DNA of 64,000 nucleotides from Aureococcus anophagefferens (taxonomy: Eukaryota; Sar; Pelagophyceae; Pelagomonadales; Pelagomonadaceae), in the NCBI RefSeq assembly GCF_000186865.1, contig NW_008705562.1, positions 280,811 to 344,810 of the forward strand, in the 5' to 3' direction. This document shows, piece by piece, positions 42,474 through 52,804 of the stretch. Numbering within the stretch: position 1 is the first letter of the stretch; each line of letters opens with the position of its first letter. The notes under the pieces are model-generated. The model was not told the origin of the DNA. It saw only the letters and a program-made list of their open reading frames with translations, and did not search any database. The position numbers and the translations under genes were made by a program.

Positions 42474-43193
42474 TTAATCGACGGGCTCAAACTCCGAGTC
42501 CACGGCGTAGGATTTCGCGGCGGCCGCGAAGGCCGGCGACGTCGGGGTCGCGCGATGCGCCGCGAGCCGCTCGTGCGCGTCCGCCGCGGACCGGGCCGCG
42601 ATGAGCTCGTCGAGCTGCTGCTTGTAGATCTGCATGGGCGACAGCCGCATGTACGCGGGATCTTTCGCCTTCGCGACGTCCGCCGGGTCGGGATCCGGCG
42701 GGAAAGCGGGTTGGCCGAAGTGAAAAATACCAAAAGCACCGGGCATGTTGACCTCGCCCTCGCCCGGGTCCGCCTCGATGCCGTCGACCTTGGTGAACTC
42801 GCCCGTCTCCGAGAGGCCGAACATCTTCAGGATGTCGCGCGAGTCCCGGGCGCCGTAGATGCCGGCGACGCGCGCCCGCTCCTGCTCGCGGAACTTGGCC
42901 GATTCCTCGAGGGTGTGGTTGTTCACGATGGCGTTGTTGAAGCTCTTGCTGACGAGGCGCAGGCCGAGGAGCTCCTCCGTCTGCTTCAGGCGGCCCACCT
43001 CCTCGTGCGGCAGGTAGCCGCCGGGCCGCTCGAAGAGCTTCGCCGTCTCCGGGGGAATGGGGCAGCAGTGCACGGATTTCTCGTAGTGGTCCCTGACCAT
43101 GGCGAGCTCGGGCTCCGGCTCGGGCTCCACGGCGTCGCGGCGCAGCGCGCGCAGCATCGCGCCCGCACCGCCATCATCATCCATGGTGCTCAT
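42474..43193 (-). CDS. Protein of unknown function
   Basis: 239 residues. The N-terminus is acidic (MSTMDDDGGAGAML, EPEPEPELAMVRDHYEKSVHCC). A conserved-looking middle follows (PIPPETAKLFERPGGYLPHE, EELLGLRLVSKSFNNAIVNN). Near the end is LSPMQIYKQQLDELIAARS. No membrane helix or catalytic signature is visible. It converges on the myosin gene with 13 bp between stops and diverges from the glycosyltransferase gene with a 110-bp gap. Confidence 0.65.
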   Translation of the reverse strand: MSTMDDDGGAGAMLRALRRDAVEPEPEPELAMVRDHYEKSVHCCPIPPETAKLFERPGGYLPHEEVGRLKQTEELLGLRLVSKSFNNAIVNNHTLEESAKFREQERARVAGIYGARDSRDILKMFGLSETGEFTKVDGIEADPGEGEVNMPGAFGIFHFGQPAFPPDPDPADVAKAKDPAYMRLSPMQIYKQQLDELIAARSAADAHERLAAHRATPTSPAFAAAAKSYAVDSEFEPVD

Positions 43194-43303
43194 CGGGCTG
43201 CCCTAGTTCAATAACTGATGTTTACCCTCGTGGAGAGACGATGGAGAGAATCTGATGATGATGCCTCGCTCTGTGCTCGGTGAAAAGTTTCGCTGGTGAC
43301 CAG

Positions 43304-45981
43304 ATGCCTCGCTACGTGCTGCGCTATGATGCGCGCGAGTTCCACGCGCGCCTGCCGCGCCGCGCGGCGCCGAGATTCCTCGTGCGACTCCTCGCGGAGC
43401 GGCTGCGACGGAGCGTGTCGTCGCTGGCGTGGGAGGACGCCGCGCCCGGCGCCGACGACGACACGCTCGTCGTCGCCGTGCGCGACGCCGTGCGCCTCGA
43501 GCTGCCGGAGGGCTCGCCGCTCGCGCCGGGCACCGCGAAGCACGGGTCCTTCTTTTTGCCGTACGAGAACGCGGCGGCCGCCGCCGAGGTCGTCGCGGAG
43601 GTCGGCGAAGCGGGCGCGCGCGTGCCAAGGCCAGCGCCCGCGGCGGCGCAGAAGGCGTCGCCGGCGCAAGCGCACACGCCAGCGCCAGCGCAAAAAGTAG
43701 CGCCCGCGGCGACGCGGAAGGCGTCGCCGGCGCCGGCGCGAAAGCCAGCGCCGTCCCCAGCGCCGCCGCCAGCGCCGCCGCCAGCGCACACGCCGGCGCC
43801 GTCCCCGGCGCCGTCCCCGGCGGCGCCGCCGCGAGCGCCGCGGCGGAAGCACACCTCGGAGCTCGCCCGGCGCGCGGGCGTGCCGTCGTCGCCGCGGGAC
43901 CTCTGGCTCCCGCCGCCGCTCCGGGGCCTCGAGGTCGCCGGCGCGGCGCCGCCGCCGGCGCGGCCGCGCGTCGTCGAGGCCGACTTCTTCGACCGGGCGT
44001 CGGCGGAGCGCGAGGCCCGGGGCGCGTCGACGTGCCTCTGCGAAGCGGACGGCGGCTTCGTCGACTGCAGGGGCTTCCGCGACAACGTGCCGACCTTCGA
44101 GGACCTGCTGCGCGGTGACGTCGGCGGCGGCCCGCACTACTGGTGGCAGCGCGTCTGCGGCAACTGCGGCCGCGCCTACGGGTGCCACGTGCGCGAGGTG
44201 CCCCTGTGCGCGACCGCGGCCGCGCCGCGGGGCCCCCGGGTCCTCGCGATCTTCCACGAGTCCTGCGCGGCGCGCGCGTGGGTCGACCTCGACGACGAGG
44301 GCGACGCGGCGGCCGGCGCCTTCGCGGGCGACTGCAACGGCGCGCACCTCGCGTCCTGGGCCCTCCTCCGGCACCTCGCGTCGACGGCGCGGCTGACCCT
44401 GCTCTGCCTCGGCGGCGACCGCGCGGGCGGCGGCGCCCCCTGCGAGCCCCGCGTCGCGCTCGTCGACGCGGCCGAGCGCGGCGGCGCGCGGCGCGTGCTC
44501 CGCGCGCTCCGCTGCTCGCCCGCCGCGGCCGCGCGCGCCGTCGGCGCCTGGGCCGGCGCCTTCGACGCGGCCCTGGCGCTGGACTGCTCGCGCGACGTCG
44601 CGACGGTCGCGGCGGGCTGCGACTGCCGCGCCTTCGCGGCGCTCCACACGTACTCGGAGTGGCCCTCAGGGCAGGACAAGAGAGCGAAATTCCTAACTTC
44701 AAAGCCTCATATCTCGGCCGTTTTCCACTCGTTTTGGCTGATTTTTGGACGAGCGATCATCTCTTGGAACGGTCTCGAAGCGTGGATGCTTTTTCCGGGA
44801 CGCGCGCGCGCGGAACACTCACGTTGAAGCGACGTTGAATCACCCTTGTCCTGCCCAGGTGGCCCTACGGCCCCTTCTACGCCGCGTTCGACCGCCCGAA
44901 GCACCGCGACGCGCTCGAGGCCCTCGACGGCGTGCTCTGCCCGAGCGAGGCGCTCGCGGCCTACGTCGCCGAGACGTCCGGCGTCGCGGGCGTCTTCGCG
45001 CCCGACGCGTCCTACGGCTACTTCGAGTCCGCGCCGCCGCCGCCGCCGCCGCGGCCGCGGCGGCCGCCCTTCGACGTGCTCTGCGTGAGCCCCGCGGGGC
45101 CCAAGGGCCTGGCCCTGCTCCTCGCCGTCGCCGAGGCGCTCCCGGACGTGTCCTTTGCCTGCGTGTCCACGCGCTGGACGTCCGCGTCCGCGGCGTTCGC
45201 CGTCGCGGCGCTCGACAACGCGCGGCTCCTCGACGCGACGCGGGACCGCGGCGCGCTCTACGGCCTCGCGCGCGTGCTCTTCGTGCCGAGCCTGTGGCCC
45301 GAGGCCTTTGGGATCGTCGCCGCGGAGGCGGGGCTCCACGGCGTGCCCTGCGTGTCGACGGCGTCCGGCGGGCTGCCCGAGGCGAACCCCTGCGCGAGCT
45401 TGTGCGTCGAGGCGGACCTCGTCTACGACTGCCTGCGCTCGGAGCTGCGCCACGGCGCGACGCTCGCCACGGAGCGCGCGGCCTGGCGCCACGTCGAGGC
45501 GGACTGGGCCGACGTCAACGACGTCGAGCCCTCGAAGCCGCCGCCGGGCTGGGTCTGGCGCGACAACCCGGCGCGGCCCGGCACGCCCCACGACTACGAC
45601 GTCGGGGCGACGCTCTTCGCCGCGGCGACGGCGGGCACGGTCAGGGACGGCAAGGTCGCGGGCGCCATGCTCGGGCTCGCGCACGCGCGGCGCACGCGCG
45701 GCGAGCTCTCTCCGGACGAGGCCGCCGTCGAGGCGCGGCTCGCCGCGTACCTCGACCCCTGCTTCCTCGACGCCCTCGGCCTCGGCGTCGCCGACGCGTC
45801 GAAGCTCTTCGCCAAGGCGACGCCGGACGAGGCCGCGCCCTTCGCGCGGAAGATCGGCCGGCTCCTCGACGACGCGGCGTTCTACGACGCCGCCGCCGCC
45901 GAGGCCGCGGCGACCGCGCGCGCGCGCGTCGACGCCCACGCGGGCACGCTCCTCGAGCGGATCCTGCCCGATTCGAAGTGA
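43304..45981 (+). CDS. Glycosyltransferase, GT4-like C-terminal domain
   Basis: Exons 43304-44658 and 44859-45981 give 825 residues; the intron is a family A introner. A short N-terminal region (MPRYVLRYDAREFHARLPRR) precedes about 80 residues of Pro/Ala/Ser-rich linker. A Rossmann-like N-lobe follows (RVLAIFHESCAARAWVDL, ARLTLLCLGGDRAGGG). The C-lobe carries the GT4 nucleotide-sugar site VLFVPSLWPEAFGIVAAEAG and HGVPCVSTASGGLPE, i.e. the E-x7-E motif. The donor and acceptor sugars cannot be assigned. There is no signal peptide or membrane anchor. Confidence 0.8.
44659..44858 (+). mobile_element. Introner family A, 200-bp intron of the glycosyltransferase gene
   Basis: GT-AG intron, phase 2, exact 8-bp duplication GTGGCCCT. 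Ends CAGGGCAGGACAAG and CTTGTCCTGCCCAG. The cleanest copy in the window; excision restores TACTCGGA-GTGGCCC exactly (YSEWPY). Confidence 0.97.
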
Positions 45982-45992
45982 CATTTAGCTCG

Positions 45993-46996
45993 CTAGACGA
46001 CCCAGTCGAGGGCGCTGAGGATCTCTGCTGTGAGCTCGATTGGTTTGGTGTCCTCGGTGTCAGTAAAATCGAGGTAATAGGTGCCATTGGTATCGTCTTC
46101 GACCTCACATAAGTCAAAGCCGGTGTAAGAATGGCTTTCAAAGACAAGCATCAGGTCGCCCGGGTGATAGTCTGCTAGATTACCCACGTGAAATTCACCT
46201 GCTGGGTGGCCTCGTCTTGCCACCAGCTCGTCCGACCATCTCACCGATACCCTGAAATTCAGTTCTTCGAATTTATTCCCAGCGTATGCTCTTTGCGGAA
46301 AGGTGAAATCGCCACCGTTGCCGAGTCCTCGAACAGCTTCATAAGCCTGCCGTCGTGCAAACGATCTTTCAGCATGGCGTGGCAAGGCAATTCCAGCCCA
46401 ATTGATTGGGTATAATTCATCGTCGGGACTATCTGCACTCCAAGCAGATAGCTCGATGCGGACCACAGCACCGTCACGCACGCGCACGAGCGTCAAGAAT
46501 ATACGGCTGTCGGCTCCAAAGTTCGTGTCGCAATCGACGCCGGTGGCGTACACCAGCTGGTCGCGTTTAATTCGTAACTCATCAAGAGGTAATTCCAAAC
46601 TGCCATCGTGGAGGTCATCAAGCCGCACGGTACCCGAGCACAAGATGTCATCCGAGTCGGTCCCGCTGCCGCCGCGCTTGAGTTCCACATGTACCAAGAC
46701 GTCCGCCGGGGTAGTCGGCCGCCAAGCAGGCATATGCGCGAGGCGCGCGTAGAGCGCGCGCGGTCCGACGACCGGCTCCAACGCCGCGACGATGCCTGGC
46801 CACCGCCGCTGGAGCAACACCCGCCAAAGTACGGGCGCGCGCGCCGCCTCGTCTCGCCGGCCACACAGAGCCTGCGGAAGTCGAGAAAGCCACAGCATGA
46901 GACCAGAACGGCGTCCGGAAGGGCGCGCTCGGTGCGTCGGTGGGTTCGTGGCGCCTCGCCCGGCAGGGTCCGCCGAGGGCTGCTCTGCGCCTCCAT
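45993..46996 (-). CDS. F-box-like protein, lower GC, frameshift
   Basis: From ATG 46996 the frame reads MEAQSSPRRTLPGEAPRTH and then an F-box-like segment (ALPDAVLVSCCGFLDFRRL then CVAG). Near 46860 the coding switches frame to DEAARAPVLWRVLLQRRWPG, which completes an F-box-like helix pattern. It then runs about 280 residues to the stop (ending ELTAEILSALDWVV). The C-terminal domain is beta-rich and acidic (VLVHVELKRGGSGTDSDD, CEVEDDTNGTYYLDFTDTED). Between about 46000 and 46700 the base composition is near balanced, unlike every neighbouring gene. F-box proteins recruit substrates to SCF ubiquitin ligases; that role is an inference. Confidence 0.55.
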
Positions 46997-47084
46997 GCTT
47001 TGTTTTTGAACTACTGCATCGTCGTTTCTTTCCTTCGTCTTGAAGCTCTCCAAAAACAGAGCAGTCTGGGGAGCCCATTTGCCA
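46997..47084. promoter_or_regulatory. Short divergent promoter region
   Basis: 88 bp between the F-box-like (minus) and JmjC (plus) starts, including an AT-rich stretch at 46998-47060 (TTTGTTTTTGAACTACTGC). A shared promoter is inferred. Confidence 0.35.
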
Positions 47085-48802
47085 ATGGCATCCAGCGTGG
47101 TCCTCATCACCTACGACGGACCGCCGGCGGTCACGCTCAAGCTCACGGTCAAGGGCAAGTGGCTCGAGCGGCCGCGCGCGCCGGCGTCCGCGCTGGAACG
47201 GACGCCCACAGCGCCAAAACCTCCAGGTGCGAGCGCAGCCTCTACGAGCCCTTCGAGAGCCACCTCGCGAAGCAGAAGGGCCTGCGGCTCCGCGGCGTGC
47301 TGCACGGGTCCCAGGGCGCCGTGCCCCGCGACGCGGCGACGGGGCCCTGGGTCGGCGGCGGCGCGAGGGTCGTCGTCCTCGAGTTCCGTCCCGAGCCGCG
47401 GAGCCCCCGGAGCCCGCGGAGCCCGCGGAGCCCGCGGAGCCCGCGGCCGACCCAGGAGACGCTGCGCGCCGCGCTCGCCGCGGCGCGGACCGCGCCGGCG
47501 GACTCGTACGACGCCGCGGGCGAGGCCGCGCGGCGCGAGGCGGCCGCCGTGCTCTGGGCGCCGCCGCCGGCGGCCGCGCGCGTCGACGGGTCGCTGCTCC
47601 AGCGCGCGCCCCGCGGCGCCTGGCCGCCGAAGTCGACGGCCCCGCCCGCCGACGACGCCGCGGCCTGGACGACGCCCGCCTTCGACGCGTCCGGGGGCGT
47701 CGCCGCGCTCGCGGCGGGCCCGCTCCGCGGCGCGCTCGGGCGGCGCGAGGCCGCGGTGTTGCGGGGCGCCGCCGTCGTCGACGCGAAACTGCCGTGGTCG
47801 TCGAGCTTCCTGGCGGACACGGTCGGCCCGTCGCCCGTCGTCGTGCTCCAGGCGACGGCCGAGGACCGCTACCTGCATTACGTCGAGCGCTTCGCGGACC
47901 GCGACGCCGCGGCCTTCGACACGCGCGACCGCGCCACCGTCGAGCACCGCATGCCCTTCCTCGACTACGCGCGCGTGCGCCACGGGGCGGCGAACTGCTA
48001 CCTGCAGACGCCGCTCGTCGTCGCGACGGACGAGACCGACGCTTCCGTCGCCAGCGTCGAATTCGGCCGCGGCATGTGGTGGCACCCGGGCATCACGAAA
48101 AAACTCAAAGACGCCGTCGCCGGGGCCCGGGGCGCGCTCGAAGCGCTGGCGGCGCCGGCGCAGTTCGGGCGGCTCACGCGGTCGCAGCTCTTCGTGTCCG
48201 ACCGAGGCGCGCGGTCGCCGCTCCACTTCGACCAGTACGACAACGTCTTCTGCCAGCTCAGGGGGCGCAAGCGGCTCTGGCTCGCGCCGCCGCGCCTCGC
48301 GAGGACGGCGCGGACCTACCCCGTGCACCACCCGCTCGACGCGTACGCGCGGAACGACGGCGACGCGGACCTCGCGAAGGTCCACGCCGTCGTCCTCGGG
48401 CCCGGCGACGCGCTCGTCATCCCGAGCCACTGGTGGCACGCGGTCCAGACCCTCGACGACGACTGCGTGTCGCTGAACTACTGGTTCTCCATCGCCGCGT
48501 GGATGCTGCCGCCGCCGGTGGCGCCGCTCTCCGGGGACCACCTCCTCTGCGAGCTGTCGCGGCAGGTCGAGTACCTCGCCGCGGACGTCCTCGGCGCCGA
48601 CGCCGTCGGCGGCTTCCTGGCGCGCCTCGCCGCCGACCTCGCCGGCGGCGGGAGCGACGGCGGCGACCTCCCCGTGCGGAACTACGCGCTCCACCAGCTC
48701 GCCGCGCTGCTGGGCGCGGACCGCGTCGCCGACTTCTGCGCCACGTTCCTCCACCCGGACCGCGGCGCCGGGCTGCCGCTCCTCGAGACTCGTAAAAATT
48801 AG
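47085..48802 (+). CDS. JmjC/cupin-8 dioxygenase-like protein
   Basis: Exon 1 starts at ATG 47085. The intron ends at 47226, with a GT donor at 47159 or a GC donor at 47171, both in phase 2; exon 2 is 47227-48802, giving about 549 residues. The catalytic core matches FIH/cupin-8 enzymes: SPLHFDQYDNVFCQLRGRKR (HxD with a strand and a 2-oxoglutarate-binding Lys/Arg), then GPGDALVIPSHWWHAVQTL with the distal His. Substrates of this family are protein or tRNA side chains. A 9-bp repeat (RSP x5, 47397-47445) lies in the N-terminal linker. Its stop codon overlaps that of the convergent TPGS2 gene. Confidence 0.85.
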
Positions 48803-49736
48803 CGCGCGGCGGGCGCGTCGTCGCCCGCGTCCGCCTCGAGGTCGAGCGCGTCGTCCGCGGCGAGGCGCTCGGGGCAGTAGAGCCGCATCCACTGGCGCGT
48901 GACGTTGTCGAGGCCGATGTCCGTGTACGCGTACTGCCAGCCGATGATGCCGAGGTGGACGACCATGAGGCGGAAGTAGTGCGTGAACGACGGCGAGACG
49001 TAGTGCCACTTGCACGCGAGGTCCTGGAACCAGACCGACGCCTTCGGGGACGCGCCGCTCGCGTTGGGCTCGCCGCGGAAGAGCAGCGCGACCTGGGGGT
49101 AGGGGCGTCGCGCGCGGCGCGGCGCGACGATCGCTCTCCGCGCGAAATTCGCGTGCGTCCTCGGCGCCGGGCCGAAAAAACGGCCGGCGGGTAACGTGGC
49201 TCTCGTCACCGTGCCCGCGGCGGACCGGGGCACCTCGAGAAGGGGAATCCAGAGGGTGTCGTCATCGGACGGCGCGCGCGAATCGTAAGAACGACGCCGG
49301 AACGCGCCCGCCCGACGCGCGGGTAGTGCTCGATGCCGAAGGCCGCGAGGACCTGGCCCTCGCCCGGCCGCCCGTCGCCGTCGTCGTCGTCGCATTTCCG
49401 CAGCCCGCCCCGCAGCCCGTCGTCGTCGTCCGCGTCGAGGGGCAGCTGCAGCACGTCTCTGAGCCGGTGCAGCCGCATCGAGCCGACGGTGATGTTGCCG
49501 CGGTTCGTCATGTCGACGCGCCAGCTGAAGCGCAACCCATCAAAAGCCGCGAGGAAGGCCTTGAGGTCGCCGGGCAGCTTGTAGGGCGCGTTCGTCCGCT
49601 CCCAGGCGAAGACGTCCTCGGGCGTGCACCCCGTGCGGTTCTCGAAGGCGAGCTCGGAGACGCCGGCCTGCTCCTCGAGGTAGGACAGCAGGTGGAAGCT
49701 GAGCTCGTTGAAGAGCTCCGCCGTGCCCTCGGCCAT
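48799..49736 (-). CDS. TPGS2: TPGS2, tubulin polyglutamylase complex subunit 2
   Basis: Exons (minus strand) 49736-49317, 49233-49210 (24 nt) and 49092-48799 give 245 residues. Exon 1 has the SMI1/KNR4-like domain (LSFHLLSYLEEQAGVSEL, DVFAWERTNAPYKLPGDLKA, GNITVGSMRLHRL). The 24-nt exon encodes VPRSAAGT and links to VALLFRGEPNASG. The last exon has the most conserved block (ACKWHYVSPSFTHYFRLMVV, then HLGIIGWQYAYTDIGL). This splicing rebuilds the human TPGS2 order without gaps. The complex adds glutamate chains to axonemal tubulin. The two introns are 83 and 117 bp, GT-AG, and not introners. Confidence 0.9.
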
Positions 49737-49927
49737 GGCGGCCGGCCGCGCGGCGGCCGGCAATCGATTGCCTCTCGAAAGCCCTCATCAACATTGGTGG
49801 TTGACGCGCGAGTTGAACCGATGTTGCACCACCAGAACCTGATCCTCTATCTTCTCTTGTCTCGCGCTGGCCCATGCCAACACAGCCAACAACCCCAGAC
49901 GCAGGACACAAGGCGCACTACGCTGAC

Positions 49928-50239
49928 TCACGCGTGCGCGAGCGCTGCGTCTCGGCGGCGCGGCCGCGGCGCCGAGGAGGTGAGGTTCCGCCTCAGGTGC
50001 GGCCGCTGTTGCGCGTCGCGGGCGGCTTCGGTCCGCGACCCGCGCGCGCGCGCGCCGCCGGCCTTGGCCATCTCTTCGATCTCCCGTTTCCGGACGTCGC
50101 GCGCGGCCCGGAGGCGCGCGCGGCCGCGCGCGGCCCGCTTCGTCTCGTTCTGCGCGCGCGCGAGGCCCGTGCCGAAGAGCGACCCGCCGCCGACGAGGCC
50201 GATGAAGGCCGCGACGAGGAGCCAGGGGTTGCGCGCCAT
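49928..50239 (-). CDS. Small single-helix membrane protein (tentative)
   Basis: 103 residues from ATG 50239. The N-terminus has one membrane helix (NPWLLVAAFIGLVGGGSLFG), followed by a basic amphipathic helix (QNETKRAARGRARLRAARDV). I recognise no family. The strand's third-position G/C bias is moderate, and an overlapping plus-strand frame exists. It sits between TPGS2 and the GDAP1-like gene. Confidence 0.4.
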   Translation of the reverse strand: MARNPWLLVAAFIGLVGGGSLFGTGLARAQNETKRAARGRARLRAARDVRKREIEEMAKAGGARARGSRTEAARDAQQRPHLRRNLTSSAPRPRRRDAALAHA

Positions 50240-50240
50240 G

Positions 50241-50340
50241 AGCCGCGGCGGCGGCGCGGTCGGCGGCGGCGCCGGGCGACGGCCGCGGCGGCGGCGGCGC
50301 GGTCGGCGGCGGCGCCGGGCGACGGCCGCGGCGGCGGCGG
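50241..50340. repeat. Tandem repeat of about 42 bp, two copies, GC-only
   Basis: Two adjacent copies of a unit containing CGGTCGGCGGCGGCGCCGGG plus a trailing (GGC)n tract, immediately upstream of the small membrane ORF start. Confidence 0.75.
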
Positions 50341-50569
50341 CGGCGCGCGCCGACGCTGCGGCGCGGCGCGCGGAAGCGCTGGAGACCGCGGGCCGCGCGA
50401 CGAGGCCTTGCGATGGCGCGCGCGCGCGGACTGCTGGTGGCGTCGATTGGAGAGCCGACAGTGGCGAAAATCACGGCGCGCCGATGTTTACCTCGATGTT
50501 TACCTCGACAGACGCCGTCTCTTGAGTCGGGGCGGCGTGGAGGAGGCAGCTTTAAGCTTTTCCGACGGT

Positions 50570-52615
50570 ATGGAGAAGCTGTCCCTCGACGAGTTCGAGG
50601 AGATCGCCGCCGCGGCGCACGTCACGGCGAGCAAGACCGTCGTCTGCCCGCCGGATATCCACCGCTTCGAGGTCTACGGCTCGTCGGGCTGCCTCGAGAC
50701 GGAGAAGGCGCGTCCCCGACCCTGCGCGGGGGCAGCCCCGCCGGGGGGGACCCGACCGCGCGCCGTGCCCCCCCCGCCGCGCGTCCCCGCGCGACGAAGA
50801 CACCGACCCCCGGTCGACGCAGGTGCGCGCGGCCTTCTTCGCCAAGGGGCTGCCGTTCGTCGCCCGGGAGCTCGACGTGCCAGGCGGCGCGAACTTCGAG
50901 CCCGCGTACGTGCGCCTGCGGCTGCTGGGTGTCGGGCTGCGCACGCCCTACGACGCGCCGGGCTGGGACGGCTGCAAGTGGGACCCCTTCGGGGTGACGA
51001 CGCTCGTGGACCGGGAGAAGCGGGTGGTGGTGGTCAACGGGGCAGGACAAGAGAGCGAAATTCCCAACTTCAAAGGCTCATATCTCGGCCGTTTTCCGCT
51101 CGTTTCGGCTGATCTTTGGACGAGCGATCATCTCTCGGAACGGTCTCGACGCGTGGATGCTTTTTCCGGAACGCGCGCGCGCGGAACACTCACGTTGAAG
51201 CGACGTTGAATCACCCTTGTGCTGCCCAGGTCGTCAACGCGGCGGACATCGTCGAGTACATGGACGCGGAGTCGTGCAACGCGAGCGGCATGTACGTCGA
51301 CGAGTACATGCTCAACGCGGGGAAGATGTCGCTCATCAGCGGCGCGCGGAGCGTCTGGGGCTGGCCCATCACGTGGCCCTTCGAGCGGCGGCATCTCGTG
51401 AAGAAGGCCGCGCGGCTCGTCGACGAGATGCCGCTGGAGGACCTCTGGTTCAGCGGCGACCGGCGGCCGGCCTACGCGAAGCGCTTCTTCCGGGCGGAGG
51501 CGTCCGGGGCGGCCCAGCTGGCGTTCCTGAGGAACCATCTGGACGGCGGCGCGCTGCCGGATTTGCTGAAACCGCACTACGAGCGCAAGCTCGAGCGGAC
51601 GGCGGCCTACTGGGCCGACCGGAAGCACGACGGCCCGGCCTTCGCGCGCGCCGTCGAGGCGACGCGGCGCCTCATCCGCGACCTCGACGAGGACCTCGTC
51701 AAGTTCAAGGTCGGCAAGAAGTCCGACGACGGCGGCGACGCCGACGCGCCGCAGGGCGTCGGCGAGTGGCTCGGCGGCGACAAGCTGAGCGTCGGCGACT
51801 GCTACTGGCACGTCGCCGCCGCGCGGCTCGTGGGGCTCGGCCTCGGCCACATGCTCGACCGCTACCCGCGCGCGGGCGCGTACGCGAACCGCGTGCTCCG
51901 CCACCCCGAGCTCCGCAAGGCGACCTACCTCTGGGCCGGCGCCGACGACTTCCCGCTGCCGCTGCTCGGGCCCGTCGTCCGCGAGGTCGGGGGCCGCGTC
52001 GCCCACGAGCGCCACGCGGTCCGCGTGCTCCGCGCGGCGCCGGCGCGGGACCGCGGGGGTGGATTCGACGTCGCGTCCGCGCGCGCGCGTCTCTGGGACG
52101 CGCGTCCGCGCGTCGAGAGCGCGACGGTCGCTCGTCGAACCATCGGCCGAAGCGACGACGGCCGAGCGCGGCGCCTCCGGGACGTTCGCGCCCGCGCGTC
52201 CCGCCCAGGCGCGACGTACCGCCGCGCGTCGCGCGCGGACGCGGCGCGCGCCGCGGCGTCCTACGCGGCGCGGGGGTCCGCCGGCACGGCGCTCCTCGGG
52301 TTCCTGCTCCTGTTCCTCTACGTGCTCGCCGCCCAGGTCGGCCGTTTTTTAGATTTCGGGTCCGGGGGCCTCACCAGCGCCCCGGGTGAAGGCCCGACCC
52401 CGGTGGGCGACGCCGCGGGCGCGCCGGCGGAGCGGCCCGCGGTCTGCGACGACCCGGACCGGGCCGTCGCCTCGAACCAGTGCGCCAACGTCCACGCCGT
52501 CGACGCGCGGAAGAAGAACGCGACCGCGCCGAAGCCGCCCGAGGCCGCGGCGGCCGCGCCCAACGCGAGCCTCGCGCCGGCGACGGCGTCCGTCCTCCTC
52601 GGCAAGGCGCCCTAG
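50570..52615 (+). CDS. GDAP1-like glutathione S-transferase with C-terminal membrane anchor
   Basis: Exons 50570-50707, 50823-51029, 51230-52058 and 52209-52615 give 526 residues. The N-terminal thioredoxin-like GST domain has VYGSSGCLETEK joined to VRAAFFAKGLPFVARELDVP. The C-terminal all-helical GST domain includes DKLSVGDCYWHVAAARLVGL and YPRAGAYANRVLRHPELRK. A membrane helix near the end (GTALLGFLLLFLYVLAAQVG) gives the GDAP1 plan, which in animals anchors to the mitochondrial outer membrane. A disordered tail of about 85 residues follows the helix here, unlike GDAP1. Intron 1 is GC-AG (115 bp), intron 2 an intact introner, intron 3 a decayed introner. Confidence 0.82.
51030..51229 (+). 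mobile_element. Introner family A, 200-bp intron of the GDAP1-like gene
   Basis: GT-AG intron, phase 0; flanking duplication GTGGTCAA/GTCGTCAA (7 of 8). Ends CGGGGCAGGACAAG and CTTGTGCTGCCCAG. Confidence 0.95.
52059..52208 (+). mobile_element. Introner family A, decayed copy, last intron of the GDAP1-like gene
   Basis: 150-bp GT-AG intron, phase 1. Family A blocks are recognisable but G/C-shifted (GATTCGACGTCGCG, GTCGCTCGTC, CCGAAGCGACG, GGGACGTTCGCGC, CCCGCCCAG). The frame requires a donor inside the old element (GTGGATTC) rather than in a target duplication, so the splice site seems to have shifted inward. Confidence 0.7.
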
Positions 52616-52804
52616 GGGGCCGCGCCGACGGGCGCCCCGCGGGCCGGGGGCGCCGGCGGGCGGCGGGCCTAAGCCCCTCGCCCTTGTCGCGAAGGCCGAC
52701 AGCGCGCGCTAGCTACCCCCGAGTCGACGCACGAGCGACGGTTTCGAAGTGCACGATGCAGTGCTCCGCGCGCGCAGAAATCGTCCTACCCTGGGCTGCC
52801 TCCG

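Noticed and set aside
44668..44840. A recurring peptide (with segments like NGLEAWMLF or FPLVSADFWTSDHLSERSR) in several proteins on both strands, which looks like a shared domain.
   Set aside because: It is the conceptual translation of family A introners read through as exon. The repeats have inverted ends, 8-bp duplications and splice sites, and removing them restores conserved protein sequence.
52618..52740. A possible extra gene or extension after the GDAP1-like stop.
   Set aside because: GC-only low-complexity sequence with no consistent frame bias; it reads as 3' UTR and promoter of the next JmjC gene.
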